From: Ignavibacteriota bacterium
GTDB taxonomy: Bacteria; Bacteroidota; Ignavibacteria; UBA10030; SZUA-254
Length of the DNA: 64,000 nt
Assembly (NCBI GenBank): GCA_025358305.1
Contig: JANYJZ010000008.1
Coordinates: 1 to 64,000, forward strand
Reading direction: 5' to 3'
The position numbers and the translations under genes were made by a program. How positions within the stretch are numbered: the first letter of the stretch is position 1; each line of letters starts with the position of its first letter. Positions 45,947-56,403 of the stretch are shown here, one piece after another. Under the pieces are notes generated by a model. That model was given only the letters and a program-made list of their open reading frames with translations, was not told the origin of the DNA and searched no databases.

Positions 45947-46857
45947 CAGTTGAGTTTTTTGCTCGCTTCGAACAATAGCTTCTTTTCCTTTTCGGAAAGG
46001 CTCTGGTAGCCGCTCTGACTGATCTTGTCGAGGATCTCGTCGATCTGGGCCTGGCTCACCTTCTGGTCGTTCTCCCCGACGTCGTAGAACTTGGCGTCGG
46101 AGACCTCGTGCGGCTCGTAGCGCGACGAGTACGACGCGGCGTGCTCCGAGGGGACGATCCGCTGCTTCACCCGGGCGAGGATCCCCTCCAAGGGGTTCCG
46201 GCGCTGATCGATGAGGATGTAGGCGAACCCGACCGCAGCCCCGCCGAGATGCGCGAAATGCGCGACGCCGTCGCTCGTTCCAGTGACCCCGAAATAGAGC
46301 TCCATGAGGATGTAGAGGAGCACGAAGTACCGCGCCCGGATCGGAAGAAGGAAATAGATGAAGATGGGCCGGTCGGGGAACATCATCCCGAAGGCGATGA
46401 GGACGCCGAAGATCGCCCCCGACGCCCCGACGGTCGGGCCGACCGCGCCGATCAAGGGCGCGAGGAGCAGGTTCGAGAGCCCTGCGCCGATCCCGCACAC
46501 CATGTAGTAGGTGAAGAACTTCTTCGATCCCCAGATGTTCTCCAGCTCCATGCCGAACATCCAGAGCGCGAACATGTTGAACAGGATATGCATGAAATTC
46601 GCATGCAGGAACATGTAAGTCACGAGCTGCCACGGCTGAAATCCCTCGCCGATCGGGTAGAGCGGGAGCGCCGCGCCGATCCATCCGGCGAGCGGGTGTC
46701 CCCCGAGCCGGAAGAGGCCGAAGAACCCCGTGAGGAGGAATATGCCGGCGTTCGCCAGGAGGAGGTACCGGATGACAGGCGGAAAGAACCGGAAGCCGCC
46801 GAAGAGCGACGGCCGCTGGTAGTTCGAGCTCATATTGGAATAACGATCGTACGCCAT
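45946..46857 (-). CDS. Rhomboid-family intramembrane serine protease
   Basis: 303 residues with six membrane helices. The catalytic Ser is S146 in GASGAIFG and the His is H203 in HFAHLGGAAVG; the family HANFMHILFN loop is at 85-94. The C-terminal ~75 residues are cytoplasmic and end in a helical segment (QIDEILDKISQSGYQSLSEKE) often found on Bacteroidota rhomboids. It would cut substrates within the inner membrane; substrates unknown. One-base overlap with ispG. Confidence 0.93.
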   Translation of the reverse strand: MAYDRYSNMSSNYQRPSLFGGFRFFPPVIRYLLLANAGIFLLTGFFGLFRLGGHPLAGWIGAALPLYPIGEGFQPWQLVTYMFLHANFMHILFNMFALWMFGMELENIWGSKKFFTYYMVCGIGAGLSNLLLAPLIGAVGPTVGASGAIFGVLIAFGMMFPDRPIFIYFLLPIRARYFVLLYILMELYFGVTGTSDGVAHFAHLGGAAVGFAYILIDQRRNPLEGILARVKQRIVPSEHAASYSSRYEPHEVSDAKFYDVGENDQKVSQAQIDEILDKISQSGYQSLSEKEKKLLFEASKKLN

Positions 46858-46916
46858 GTGTTGCTTTCAAAAGGACCGGGACGTGGGGATATATAATCTC
46901 TGTGTGGAGCCGAGCG

Positions 46917-48110
46917 TCAGCGCGCCGTGAGCGCCGCGACGCCGGGAAGGACCTTTCCTTCGAGGAACTCGAGCGACGCCCCTCCCCCCGTCGAGACGTG
47001 GGAGACGGCATGCTCCAGGCCCGCTTTCGCGATCGCCGCCGCGGAGTCTCCGCCGCCGACGATGGTCACCGCGCCGTGACGAGTGCGTTCCGCCATCTTT
47101 TCCGCGATGGCGACGGTGCCGTGGCAGAAGTTCGGCATCTCGAAGACCCCCATGGGGCCGTTCCAGACGATCGTCTTCGCACGGTCGAGCTCCCCTGTAA
47201 ATAATCTAATAGATTCAGGGCCAATATCAAGCCCGCTCCACCCAGCCGGGATGTGCTTCACCGAGACGACGGCGCGGCTCGCGTCGTTGCTAAAGCTCTC
47301 CGCGACGACGGTGTCGACCGGGAGCATAAGCTTGATCTTCCGCTCCGCCGCCTCCTTCAAGAGCGACGAGGCGAGGCTCACCTTATCCGCTTCGAGGAGC
47401 GAGTTGCCGATCTCAAGGCCCTGTGCCTTGTAAAAGGTGAACATCATGCCGCCACCGATCATGAGCGTGTCGACCTTGTTCATGAGATTGTGCATCACGT
47501 CGATCTTCCCGGAGATCTTTGCGCCGCCGATGATGGCGACGTAGGGCCGGGCGGGGTCGCCGACGGCGCGCCCGAGAAACTTCAACTCCTTCTCCATGAG
47601 GTATCCGGCGGCCGAGGACTTCATGAACTTCGTGATCCCTTCGGTCGAGGCGTGCGCCCGGTGCGCGCTTCCGAACGCGTCGTTCACGTAGAGGTCGCCC
47701 AAGGAGGCGAGCTCCTTGGAGAACGCGGGGTCGTTCGCCTCTTCCTCCGGGTGGAACCGAAGGTTTTCCAGGAGGAGGCAATCCCCCCTCTTGAGCCCCG
47801 CCACCATTGCCTGGACCTCGGGTCCGACGCAGTCCGATGCGAAGAGCACCTGCTGGCCGAGGAGCTTCGCGAGCGCGTCTGCCACCGGCTTGAGGGAGAA
47901 TTCGGCCATCCGCTTCCCCTTGGGCCGGCCGAAGTGGCTCATGAGGATCGGGATCCCCCCTTCTTTCAGGATCTTCTTGATCGTCGGGAGGGATTCGACG
48001 ATGCGCTTGTCGTCGGTGATCGCGCCCTTCTCCATCGGAACGTTAAAGTCCACGCGCACCAGGACGCGCTTTCCCTCAAGCTTCAGGTCGTCAATGGTCA
48101 GGATGTTCAT
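46917..48110 (-). CDS. pgk: Phosphoglycerate kinase
   Basis: 397 residues. It transfers phosphate between 1,3-bisphosphoglycerate and [33 protein letters not shown], and the C-terminal [14 protein letters not shown] and [11 protein letters not shown] are all standard. It lies downstream of gap but behind an intrinsic terminator, and 59 bases before the rhomboid gene. Confidence 0.98.
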   Translation of the reverse strand: MNILTIDDLKLEGKRVLVRVDFNVPMEKGAITDDKRIVESLPTIKKILKEGGIPILMSHFGRPKGKRMAEFSLKPVADALAKLLGQQVLFASDCVGPEVQAMVAGLKRGDCLLLENLRFHPEEEANDPAFSKELASLGDLYVNDAFGSAHRAHASTEGITKFMKSSAAGYLMEKELKFLGRAVGDPARPYVAIIGGAKISGKIDVMHNLMNKVDTLMIGGGMMFTFYKAQGLEIGNSLLEADKVSLASSLLKEAAERKIKLMLPVDTVVAESFSNDASRAVVSVKHIPAGWSGLDIGPESIRLFTGELDRAKTIVWNGPMGVFEMPNFCHGTVAIAEKMAERTRHGAVTIVGGGDSAAAIAKAGLEHAVSHVSTGGGASLEFLEGKVLPGVAALTAR

Positions 48111-48145
48111 TGCAGGTCTTCTTTCGTTGTGACTGGTATTGGAAG

Positions 48146-48187
48146 AAAAAGAAAATGGCTAACGACGAATGCATCGCCGCTAGCCAT
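48146..48187 (-). terminator. Intrinsic terminator between gap and pgk
   Basis: On minus-strand RNA arms 48187-48174 and 48168-48155 form a 14-bp stem with two G-U pairs and a 5-base loop, followed by a T-rich tract (TTTCTTTTTCTT). It starts 20 bases past the gap stop. Confidence 0.8.
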
Positions 48188-48207
48188 TGACGTTGGAGCG
48201 GCGATGC

Positions 48208-49377
<1,170 letters not shown>

Positions 49378-49443
49378 TCACAATGGCAGGACGCGTGTAT
49401 ATCTTTTGAGATCACGACCGTCCTAGCCCGATCGTAACCTTCA

Positions 49444-49467
49444 CGGTCCAGCGCGAGCGCTGGACCG
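49444..49467 (-). terminator. 10-bp hairpin after the repeat-containing T9SS gene
   Basis: Arms 49444-49453 and 49458-49467 are exact complements around a 4-base loop, 21 bases past the stop at 49489. No U-tract follows. Two further inverted repeats lie at 49328-49354 and 49369-49396. Confidence 0.5.
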
Positions 49468-49488
49468 GAGGCCGATCTGGCTCGGATT

Positions 49489-51606
49489 TTACTTCATGAG
49501 GAGCATTTTCCGGATCTGCATCGGGTACCCGGCGCTCGCATCGCGGCTGATGATCTCGAGCCGATAGAAATAGACTCCCGAGGGGAGAGCGTTGCCATCG
49601 AATTCGAAGGATTGCCTCCCCTCGTCGAGGTGTACCGCATCGAGGACTCTGGCGACCTCCTGTCCTAGTGAGGAAAAGACTCTCAACGTCACACCCGATG
49701 CGGACGGCAGGTCGAACTCGATCACCGTCACCGGGTTGAACGGATTGGGATAGTTCTGATAAAGAGCGTATTCAGTGGGCAGTCCCAAATCCGGGGCTTT
49801 TCCGGCGCGGGGAGGCGGCAGAGGATGCGGCGACGGATTCGAGTGGAGGAACGGAACGTCCGAGAGCGACCTCGCGCCAGCGACGCTCAGCGGGGAGATC
49901 GTATAGATGTCGATGGGGCCGGTGAACGCGTTATTGATGCGCGAAAGACACGAGTCGAGCTGCAGGAAGTAATTTGCGTTGTACTGTTTATAGTACGTCA
50001 GTGCCGTATCGGTGTGTGCGGCGAGTTGCCGCACTGTCATCCCGTTGAAAGGGTTCAAGGGGGCGGAGGGGTCGAAGAAGATGAGCTCGCCGAAGCCGGC
50101 CGGCGTGATCCCGACGTCGCTCGCTCCGATGTTGAATCTCAGTGAGAACTGTTCCCCGGCAAGGTGGTTGTCATGGTACTTCACTGCGGGATTGACCCTC
50201 GAGTCATGCCACGGCTTTCCCGGGATATAGAAGTCGAAGCCGCGCGGGGTGCCGGTGTGCGGAAGGAAGCGTGGTAGCCTGACGACATTCCTGCGAAAGA
50301 AGATCCAGCCGTATGCAAGCGTGCTGTCCGGTCTCGGAATACCGATGGAGAGCCCGGCATTGAACCAGCCAGTCTCCTTGAACGTTTCGTCCCGGACATT
50401 CGCGGCGGTCGGGAGCATGCCGACGCGCAAACGATGCGCCCTCATCGCGTAGTCTGTCTGGCTGAACGTCCGGAAAGCGGTCGAATCAGGGATGAAAATT
50501 GAATCCGCAGGACCCCCTGCGGCGATGTACAGATCATGGATGTTCGATTGCGTGAGCACGTACGAGTTCTGCGTCTTCATATTCACGCGGACGATCCCCC
50601 CTGTGATAGCGTCGAAGAGCGTCACGGGACCGTCATAGTACGGTCCGAGAGGAGGCCAAGAGAACGTCAAGGGGTAACCGGCCGCCCCGGGTTGGAAATG
50701 TACGAGGTACGTGTCGATCTGGGCAGTATTCAGCAGGGGCCGAAGATCCAAATGCAGACCTCGTCCGAAGCATTCATCCCCGGTTTGCCTCGGATCGATG
50801 AACCGCGAGTCGAACACACCGAGGGGCGGGACCGGAGGCCGCTCCAATTCGCCGAGGGCCGAATCGCGGCAAAATGTCGCCGTCGGTTGGAGGCCGAAGC
50901 GAAGTGTGTCCGCCTGAAGCCCGTCTACGATGTAGAGCGGTATGGGGGGATGCATCGCGGGTGGTATGAATATCGAATCTGTAGTTCCCCCCGCAACGAT
51001 GAAGAGTTCGTGAACGATTGGCTGAGTGAGGACGTACGAATTCTGCGTCTTCATATTGACAGAGACGATCGTACCGGTGAGACCGTCGTGGAGAGTGACG
51101 GCTCCGTCGTAATATGGTCCCAGAGGAGGCCAGGAGAATGTCAGGGGGTAGCCGGCCGGCCCGGGTTGGAATTTCACTCGGTACGTATCGATCTGCGCCG
51201 GATTGAGCGGCGGTCGGAAATCCAGGGTCACGCCGTGACTGAAGCACTCAAAATCCCCGTCTCGCCTCGGATCGATGAACCGCGTGTCGAACACGCCGTT
51301 CGGCGGGACCGGAGGCATCTCCAATTCGCCGAGAGCCACATCGCGGCAAAATGTCGCCGTCGGTTGGAGGCCGAAGTGGAGAGTATCCACTTTTGGCCCA
51401 TCGACGATGATGAGCGGGATGGAAAAAGTCGTGCTATCCGCATAGACGGAGACAATCTGGAGCGCTCCGTCACGCTGGTCAAGTATCTCACCGGAAGAGC
51501 CGGCCGCGAGCGCTCGGGATTGGGATAACGCGTCCGTTCCAACGACAAGCAGAACGGCGAGAAGGAGGAATCCCCAGATCGAAGCGATGCGTGTTCGAAG
51601 TGTCAT
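49489..51606 (-). CDS. T9SS-sorted secreted protein with duplicated ELPP module
   Basis: 705 residues; the ATG has AAAGGA upstream. A signal peptide covers residues 1-30. Residues 63-215 and 222-373 are two near-identical copies of one module (each with ALGELE.PPVPP, FSWPPLGPYYDG and VNMKTQNSYVLTQ). A unique middle part (about 374-615) follows FRTFSQTDYA. The T9SS type A tail begins NYPNPFNPVT near 628 and ends MQIRKMLLMK. The module also occurs once in the partial gene at 1-735, which shares the FRTF junction. Secreted or surface-attached; function unknown. Confidence 0.9.
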   Translation of the reverse strand: MTLRTRIASIWGFLLLAVLLVVGTDALSQSRALAAGSSGEILDQRDGALQIVSVYADSTTFSIPLIIVDGPKVDTLHFGLQPTATFCRDVALGELEMPPVPPNGVFDTRFIDPRRDGDFECFSHGVTLDFRPPLNPAQIDTYRVKFQPGPAGYPLTFSWPPLGPYYDGAVTLHDGLTGTIVSVNMKTQNSYVLTQPIVHELFIVAGGTTDSIFIPPAMHPPIPLYIVDGLQADTLRFGLQPTATFCRDSALGELERPPVPPLGVFDSRFIDPRQTGDECFGRGLHLDLRPLLNTAQIDTYLVHFQPGAAGYPLTFSWPPLGPYYDGPVTLFDAITGGIVRVNMKTQNSYVLTQSNIHDLYIAAGGPADSIFIPDSTAFRTFSQTDYAMRAHRLRVGMLPTAANVRDETFKETGWFNAGLSIGIPRPDSTLAYGWIFFRRNVVRLPRFLPHTGTPRGFDFYIPGKPWHDSRVNPAVKYHDNHLAGEQFSLRFNIGASDVGITPAGFGELIFFDPSAPLNPFNGMTVRQLAAHTDTALTYYKQYNANYFLQLDSCLSRINNAFTGPIDIYTISPLSVAGARSLSDVPFLHSNPSPHPLPPPRAGKAPDLGLPTEYALYQNYPNPFNPVTVIEFDLPSASGVTLRVFSSLGQEVARVLDAVHLDEGRQSFEFDGNALPSGVYFYRLEIISRDASAGYPMQIRKMLLMK
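50488..51420 (-). repeat. In-gene tandem duplication, two copies of about 457 bp
   Basis: Copy 1 covers 51420-50962 and copy 2 50943-50488, with a period of 159 residues. Long stretches of the proteins are identical, as in YPLTFSWPPLGPYYDG and VNMKTQNSYVLTQ. Confidence 0.85.
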
Positions 51607-51617
51607 CGTGATTCCTT

Positions 51618-52025
51618 TCAGGCTAGATCGGTCAACGGAACGGCGTATGGTCGAAGCGGGCCACGTATGCTCCTGGCATCTATTGCCTTGGATCGCAGGT
51701 CGGCGCTCCCAAGGGGGAGCGCGGGAACGAGTCCTGGCGTCGTCCGCGAATGACCCTGCTCCTGGATGCCATGCAACCAGGCGTTACGATTGTACCGTGC
51801 AGCTGCGGCCGCGCCCGTGCGTCGCGCGGCAGAATGGACTATTCTTGTCAGGACTGCAAACGGGTCCCCGAAGAGTATCGCGGCGGACGCCTCTCCCATC
51901 CGGTTGGCCTCGGCAGAAGGAGGGTTGAAAAGGAATCGGGGCCGTGACTCACGCCGCGCGATCGACACGGAAATGGCGCAGAGAATGATCAGAGGTAGAA
52001 GGCTACATGCACGAGATCGGATCAT
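51618..52025 (-). CDS. Small exported protein, possibly a decayed PorV/PorQ-like barrel remnant
   Basis: 135 residues from ATG 52025 with AGAGG close upstream (short spacing). A signal-like start (IRSRACSLLPLIILCAISV) leads to PPSAEANRMGEASAAILFGDP, which recalls the N-terminus of PorV/PorQ-type outer membrane proteins (PSARxNGMGEA..A..DD). After about residue 62 the sequence turns Arg/Ala-rich with no barrel character, as if a frame had been lost, and I find no continuation in the other minus-strand frames. The stop is 11 bases before the T9SS gene at 51606, so it may only serve as a leader. Could be chance; low confidence. Confidence 0.35.
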   Translation of the reverse strand: MIRSRACSLLPLIILCAISVSIARRESRPRFLFNPPSAEANRMGEASAAILFGDPFAVLTRIVHSAARRTGAAAAARYNRNAWLHGIQEQGHSRTTPGLVPALPLGSADLRSKAIDARSIRGPLRPYAVPLTDLA

Positions 52026-52214
52026 GACCTCTGGAATGTGAATCTCGAACAATGTCCACAAATCCACACGCGGCCACAATAGGGAATACTACGTATACGC
52101 ATACCGAATCCAGCCCTCATTCGCCGTGCCACCACGACGACCTCCCCTTCATGGGCCAAGCGAAGGGCGTTCGTCGACCCGACACACTCCCTGCAGGACC
52201 GTTCCGGCGCCGTG
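52026..52214. other. Intergenic sequence with no feature I can support
   Basis: The 608 bases between comF and the T9SS gene hold only the weak small frame at 51618-52025. The remainder has GTATAC/GTATGC-type short palindromes near 52090 but no clear promoter, RNA gene or terminator. Confidence 0.5.
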
Positions 52215-52955
52215 CTACTTGGTGAGAGCGGCGCACGCCGCGAGGACCGATCGGGCCCCTGCTTCCAGTACAAGCTCCCCGCACGCTCTGAGTGTCGCTC
52301 CGGTCGTCATGACGTCGTCGACGAGGATGATCCGCTTCCCGGCGCAGAGGCCGGCGCGCGCAGGGTTGAGTCGGAACGCGCCGGCGACGTTCGCTCTGCG
52401 GACGCTCCGGTCCAGGAGGGTCTGCGACTCGGTGTACCGCGTCCGCACGAGCAGATCGCAGACCGGACGGATCCCGGAGGCGCGCTCGATCCCCTCGCAG
52501 AGGAGATCGGCCTGGTTGTAGCCCCGCTCGCGCAGGCGCGTGCGGTGCAAGGGGACCGGAACGAGGAAGTCTGCCGAGGAGAAGAGCGCATCGCGTGCGA
52601 TCCTCCGGCCAAGCTCCTCCCCCATCCGGACCCCGACGGAACGGACCTTGCGGTACTTCAGGAGATGGACGGCATCCTTCACCCCACCGGTCGACTCGAA
52701 GAGCCAGCAAGCAAGAAGTTCGTCGATGACGCCGCCAGCAACGAGAGGGCCGCGAAGTTCCGTCCAGGCCGCATCGGCCGGTGCGAACCGGTCCCAGCAG
52801 CCAGAGCACACGGCCGCATCCGAAGGCCCGAGCGGGTCGTCGCAGAGAAAACAGACGGGGGGATAGAGAAAATCAAGCGCCGGCAATGCGAGCTCCCGCC
52901 GCAGCGCGGCGAGGGCAGCTCGGGCCGCCGACGGCATCGTCAGGCGAACGCGCAT
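52215..52955 (-). CDS. comF: ComF-family phosphoribosyltransferase-like protein
   Basis: 246 residues. An N-terminal zinc ribbon has C35-x2-C38 and C50-x2-C53, followed by LKYRK, VPVPLHRTRLRERGYNQ and the PRPP loop IILVDDVMTTGATL near 209-222. ComF is needed for DNA uptake in naturally competent bacteria, and homologues occur widely. It lies 25 bases after uvrB, so the pair is probably one transcript. Competence itself is not shown by this window. Confidence 0.93.
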   Translation of the reverse strand: MRVRLTMPSAARAALAALRRELALPALDFLYPPVCFLCDDPLGPSDAAVCSGCWDRFAPADAAWTELRGPLVAGGVIDELLACWLFESTGGVKDAVHLLKYRKVRSVGVRMGEELGRRIARDALFSSADFLVPVPLHRTRLRERGYNQADLLCEGIERASGIRPVCDLLVRTRYTESQTLLDRSVRRANVAGAFRLNPARAGLCAGKRIILVDDVMTTGATLRACGELVLEAGARSVLAACAALTK

Positions 52956-52980
52956 GGAACACCTCCCAGCGAAAAAAGAA

Positions 52981-54996
52981 CTATTCGATCATCTTTTGGA
53001 TGCGGTCGATCTCATCACGGAGCGACGCGGCCCGCTCGAACTCCAGGTCCTTCGCCGCTTTGCGCATCTCGACCTGCAGCTCCTCGAGCATGTCCTGTCG
53101 CTGCTCCTGCGTGAGGTACCGAACGACCTGTTCGGCGACCTTCGGGGCCTCGATCCGGTCCCTGCGGGCATCGCGCGAGATCTTCACGTCGGCGACGGTC
53201 GTGGTCTCCATGACCTGCTCGATGCTCTTGAGGATGGTCTTCGGCGTGATGCCATGCTCCGTATTGTACTCCTTCTGCCGCTCCCGCCGCCGCAAGTTCT
53301 CCTCCATCATGCGCCTCATCGAACCGGTCACCGTATCTGCGTAGAGGATGACGCGCCCGTTGACGTTCCGGGCCGTGCGGCCCGCCGTCTGGATGAGGGA
53401 CCGCTCGGACCGCAAGAACCCCTCCTTGTCCGCGTCGAGGATCGCGACCAGGGAGACCTCCGGAAGGTCGAGGCCTTCACGCAGGAGATTGACACCGACC
53501 AAGACGTCGAACTCACCGAGGCGTAGGTCGCGCAGGATCTCCATCCGGTCGAGGGACGTCACCTCGGAGTGGATGTAACGGATCTTGATGTTGAGATCGC
53601 TCAGGTACTTCGTCAGGTCCTCCGCCATTCGCTTCGTCAGCGTTGTCACCAGGACGCGTTCTTTCCGAGCGGTGCGTATGCGAATCTCCGCCATGAGGTC
53701 GTCGATCTGGTGGAGAACCGGCCGAACCTCCACCTCCGGGTCGAGAAGGCCGGTGGGCCGGATGATCTGTTCCACGACGACGCCCTTCGACTTTTCGAGT
53801 TCATAGTCTCCGGGAGTGGCGCTCACGAAGATCACCTGCGGCACCATCTCCTCCCACTCCTCGAACGTGAGGGGCCGGTTGTCGAGCGCCGAGGGGAGCC
53901 GGAACCCGTGCTCGACGAGCGTGTTCTTCCTCGAGCGGTCGCCGTGCCACATCCCGCCGATCTGCGGGATGGTCACGTGCGATTCGTCGATGATGAGGAG
54001 GAAGTCCTTCGGAAAGTAGTCGAAGAGGCAGTACGGCCGCGATCCCGGCGGGCGGTTCGCGATGTGCCGGGAGTAGTTCTCGATGCCGGAGCAGTAGCCG
54101 ACCTCGCTCATCATCTCGAGGTCGTAGCGGGTGCGCTGCTCGAGGCGCTGCGCCTCGAGGAGCTTGCCGACCTGGCGAAGGTACTCCAGGCGCTCTTCCA
54201 TCTCCTTCTCGATCGACGTCATCGAGCGCTCGATCGTCGCCTTCGATGTGACGAAGTGTTTCGCGGGGTAGATCACTTCGGACTCCACCTCCCCGATGAT
54301 GTCCCCGCTCAACGGATGGATGTAGGCGATCTTTTCGATCTCGTCGCCGAAGAACTGGACCCTCAAGCCCCGGTCGATCTCGTAGGCGGGGATGATCTCC
54401 ACCACGTCGCCGCGGACCCGGAACTTTCCGCGCTCGAACTCGAAATCGTTCCGGACGTAGAGGATGTCGAGGAGCTTCCGCAGGAAGGCATTGCGGTCGA
54501 TGCGCTGACCCTTGCGGATCGGGACCATCTGGTCGATCCACTCCGTCGGGGCGCCGATGCCGTAAATGCAGCTCACCGAAGCGACCACGATGACGTTCGA
54601 ATCCCCGGTGAGGAGCGCGCTTGTGGCCCGAAGCCGCAAGCGGTCGATCTCGTCGTTCACCGAGGAGTCCTTCTGGATGTAGATGTCCCTGGCGGGGATG
54701 TACGCCTCGGGCTGGTAGTAGTCGTAGTACGAGATGAAGAACTCCACCCGGTCCTTCGGGAAGAAGTGCCGGAACTCACCGTAGAGCTGCGCGGCGAGCG
54801 TCTTATTGTGCGACATGACGAGGGTCGGCTTGTTGATCTTCTCGATGACGTTCGAGACGGTGAAGGTCTTGCCGCTCCCGGTGACCCCCAGGAGCGTCTG
54901 GTACCGGTCGCCGCGCTCGAGGCCTTCATTGAGTTCCTTGATGGCCTGGGGCTGGTCCCCCGAAGGGGAGAATTCTGATGTCAGTCGAAATGGCAT
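52981..54996 (-). CDS. uvrB: Excinuclease ABC subunit B
   Basis: 671 residues. UvrB checks DNA damage and positions UvrC in nucleotide excision repair. Walker A is GVTGSGKT at 37-44, the damage-probing beta-hairpin is [12 protein letters not shown] near 92-103, [10 protein letters not shown] is the DExx box, [22 protein letters not shown] is the helicase motif region, and a UVR/UvrC-binding coiled coil closes the protein ([15 protein letters not shown]). Complete and normal length. Confidence 0.98.
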   Translation of the reverse strand: MPFRLTSEFSPSGDQPQAIKELNEGLERGDRYQTLLGVTGSGKTFTVSNVIEKINKPTLVMSHNKTLAAQLYGEFRHFFPKDRVEFFISYYDYYQPEAYIPARDIYIQKDSSVNDEIDRLRLRATSALLTGDSNVIVVASVSCIYGIGAPTEWIDQMVPIRKGQRIDRNAFLRKLLDILYVRNDFEFERGKFRVRGDVVEIIPAYEIDRGLRVQFFGDEIEKIAYIHPLSGDIIGEVESEVIYPAKHFVTSKATIERSMTSIEKEMEERLEYLRQVGKLLEAQRLEQRTRYDLEMMSEVGYCSGIENYSRHIANRPPGSRPYCLFDYFPKDFLLIIDESHVTIPQIGGMWHGDRSRKNTLVEHGFRLPSALDNRPLTFEEWEEMVPQVIFVSATPGDYELEKSKGVVVEQIIRPTGLLDPEVEVRPVLHQIDDLMAEIRIRTARKERVLVTTLTKRMAEDLTKYLSDLNIKIRYIHSEVTSLDRMEILRDLRLGEFDVLVGVNLLREGLDLPEVSLVAILDADKEGFLRSERSLIQTAGRTARNVNGRVILYADTVTGSMRRMMEENLRRRERQKEYNTEHGITPKTILKSIEQVMETTTVADVKISRDARRDRIEAPKVAEQVVRYLTQEQRQDMLEELQVEMRKAAKDLEFERAASLRDEIDRIQKMIE

Positions 54997-55020
54997 AGGA
55001 GTAGGCTGGTTCGTGTCGGA

Positions 55021-55049
55021 AATCTATGGAAATACGGGAGAAGATGCAA
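55021..55049 (-). promoter_or_regulatory. Candidate uvrB promoter
   Basis: Minus strand TTGCAT (55049-55044), 17-base spacer, TAGATT (55026-55021), 25 bases before the ATG. I see no LexA-type palindrome over it. Confidence 0.5.
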
Positions 55050-55067
55050 CGACGGGGGGAGGAGCTC

Positions 55068-55097
55068 CGGACGGCACAGGGTCAGTGGTGCCGTCCG
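55068..55097 (-). terminator. 10-bp hairpin after the MacB-like permease gene
   Basis: Arms CGGACGGCAC (55068-55077) and GTGCCGTCCG (55088-55097) are exact complements, 18 bases past the stop at 55116. No U-tract. Confidence 0.5.
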
Positions 55098-55115
55098 AAT
55101 ATCCGTCAATGAATG

Positions 55116-56339
55116 CTATTCGTAGCGGAGTGCTTCGATCGGGTTGAGCGAGGAAGCTTTCCGCGCAGGGTAGAACCCAAAAGCGACCCCGATGACCATG
55201 GAAAAGATCACCGAGAGGAAGATGGAATTCGTCGAGATGAACGTCGGCCATCCGGCGAGGGACGAGATGAGGTTCGAGCCTCCGATGCCCAGGAGGACGC
55301 CGATGAACCCCCCGAGAAGGCTCAGGACGATCGCCTCCATGAGGAACTGCCCTAAGATGTCCCTGCGCCGCGCGCCGATCGACATTCGGATGCCGATCTC
55401 GCGGGTCCGCTCCGTCACCGAGACGAGCATGATGTTCATGATCCCGATGCCGCCGACGATGAGCGAGACCGAGGCGATGCTCCCGAGGAGCGTCGTCATG
55501 ATCTTGCTCGTTTGGGAGGATGCCTCGGCGATCTCCGTCTGGCTCCGGATCGTGAAGTCGTTGTCGTCCATCGGGTTGAGCTTGTGCCGGGAGCGCAGGA
55601 TGTCGGTGATCTGCTGCTGGGCCTCGGGGATCTGCGCCTTGCTCGCCGCCGATGCGATGTATCCCCAGGAATGGTTGTCGTGCCCCATCATGCGATTGAT
55701 GAGCGTCGTATACGGGATGAGGATGAGGTCATCCTGGTCCTGGCCCATCATGTTCTGGCCCTTCGATTTCAGCGTGCCGACGACCCGGAACGGGATGTTC
55801 TTGATGCGGATCGTCTTGCCGATCGGGTCCTCGTTGGAAAAGAGCTGCTGAACGATCGTCTGGCCGATGAGGCAGACCTTCGTCGAACCGCGGACGTCCT
55901 GGTCGGAGAAGAGGTCCCCCTCGTCGATCCTCCAGTCCCGGATCATGAAGAAGTCGGGCGAGCCACCCTGCAGCGAGGTGCTCCAATTGAGGTTGCCGTA
56001 GACGATCTGGCCGCGGTCTCTCAGGAGCGGGCTGACGTACGGGACGGCCGGGCACTGATCCTTGATCGCCTTGCCGTCATCCTCGGTGAGCGTCGTTCCG
56101 CTTTGGGCGCCTGAGGCGACGCCGCCGCGGGACATCGAACCGGGAAAGATCATGAGGACGTTCGTGCCGAGCGTGCTGATCTGCGCGTCGACCGACGCTT
56201 GGGCCCCCTGGCCTATCGCCACCATGGCGATGACGGCGCCGACGCCGATGATGATCCCGAGCATCGTCAGGAGCGACCGCATCTTGTTGCGGATAAGCGC
56301 ATCGAACGAGATGCGAAGTATTTCGATGAAGCGCATCAT
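55116..56339 (-). CDS. MacB/FtsX-type ABC transporter permease without ATPase domain
   Basis: 407 residues from ATG 56339 with GGAG upstream; the earlier frame is Arg/Ser-rich shadow sequence over the end of the MFP gene. One membrane helix (SLLTMLGIIIGVGAVIAMVAIG) precedes a large periplasmic MacB-PCD domain, and three helices with GGIGIMNIMLVSVTERTREIGIRMSIGA form the C-terminal FtsX part. MacB of E. coli carries its ATPase in the same chain; here it is absent and not next door, so a separate ATPase must be encoded elsewhere. Works with the fusion protein upstream, 64 bases away. Confidence 0.92.
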   Translation of the reverse strand: MMRFIEILRISFDALIRNKMRSLLTMLGIIIGVGAVIAMVAIGQGAQASVDAQISTLGTNVLMIFPGSMSRGGVASGAQSGTTLTEDDGKAIKDQCPAVPYVSPLLRDRGQIVYGNLNWSTSLQGGSPDFFMIRDWRIDEGDLFSDQDVRGSTKVCLIGQTIVQQLFSNEDPIGKTIRIKNIPFRVVGTLKSKGQNMMGQDQDDLILIPYTTLINRMMGHDNHSWGYIASAASKAQIPEAQQQITDILRSRHKLNPMDDNDFTIRSQTEIAEASSQTSKIMTTLLGSIASVSLIVGGIGIMNIMLVSVTERTREIGIRMSIGARRRDILGQFLMEAIVLSLLGGFIGVLLGIGGSNLISSLAGWPTFISTNSIFLSVIFSMVIGVAFGFYPARKASSLNPIEALRYE

Positions 56340-56403
56340 ACGGCTTTCTCCGTGACGTGAGACGACAAACGTGAACGAACGATCTTCATTCCTCTCGGGG
56401 CTA

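Noticed and set aside
52040-52080. DnaA-box-like TGTCCACAA sequence near 52053
   Set aside because: Only one or two near matches without an AT-rich unwinding region or dnaA/dnaN neighbours, so no origin call.
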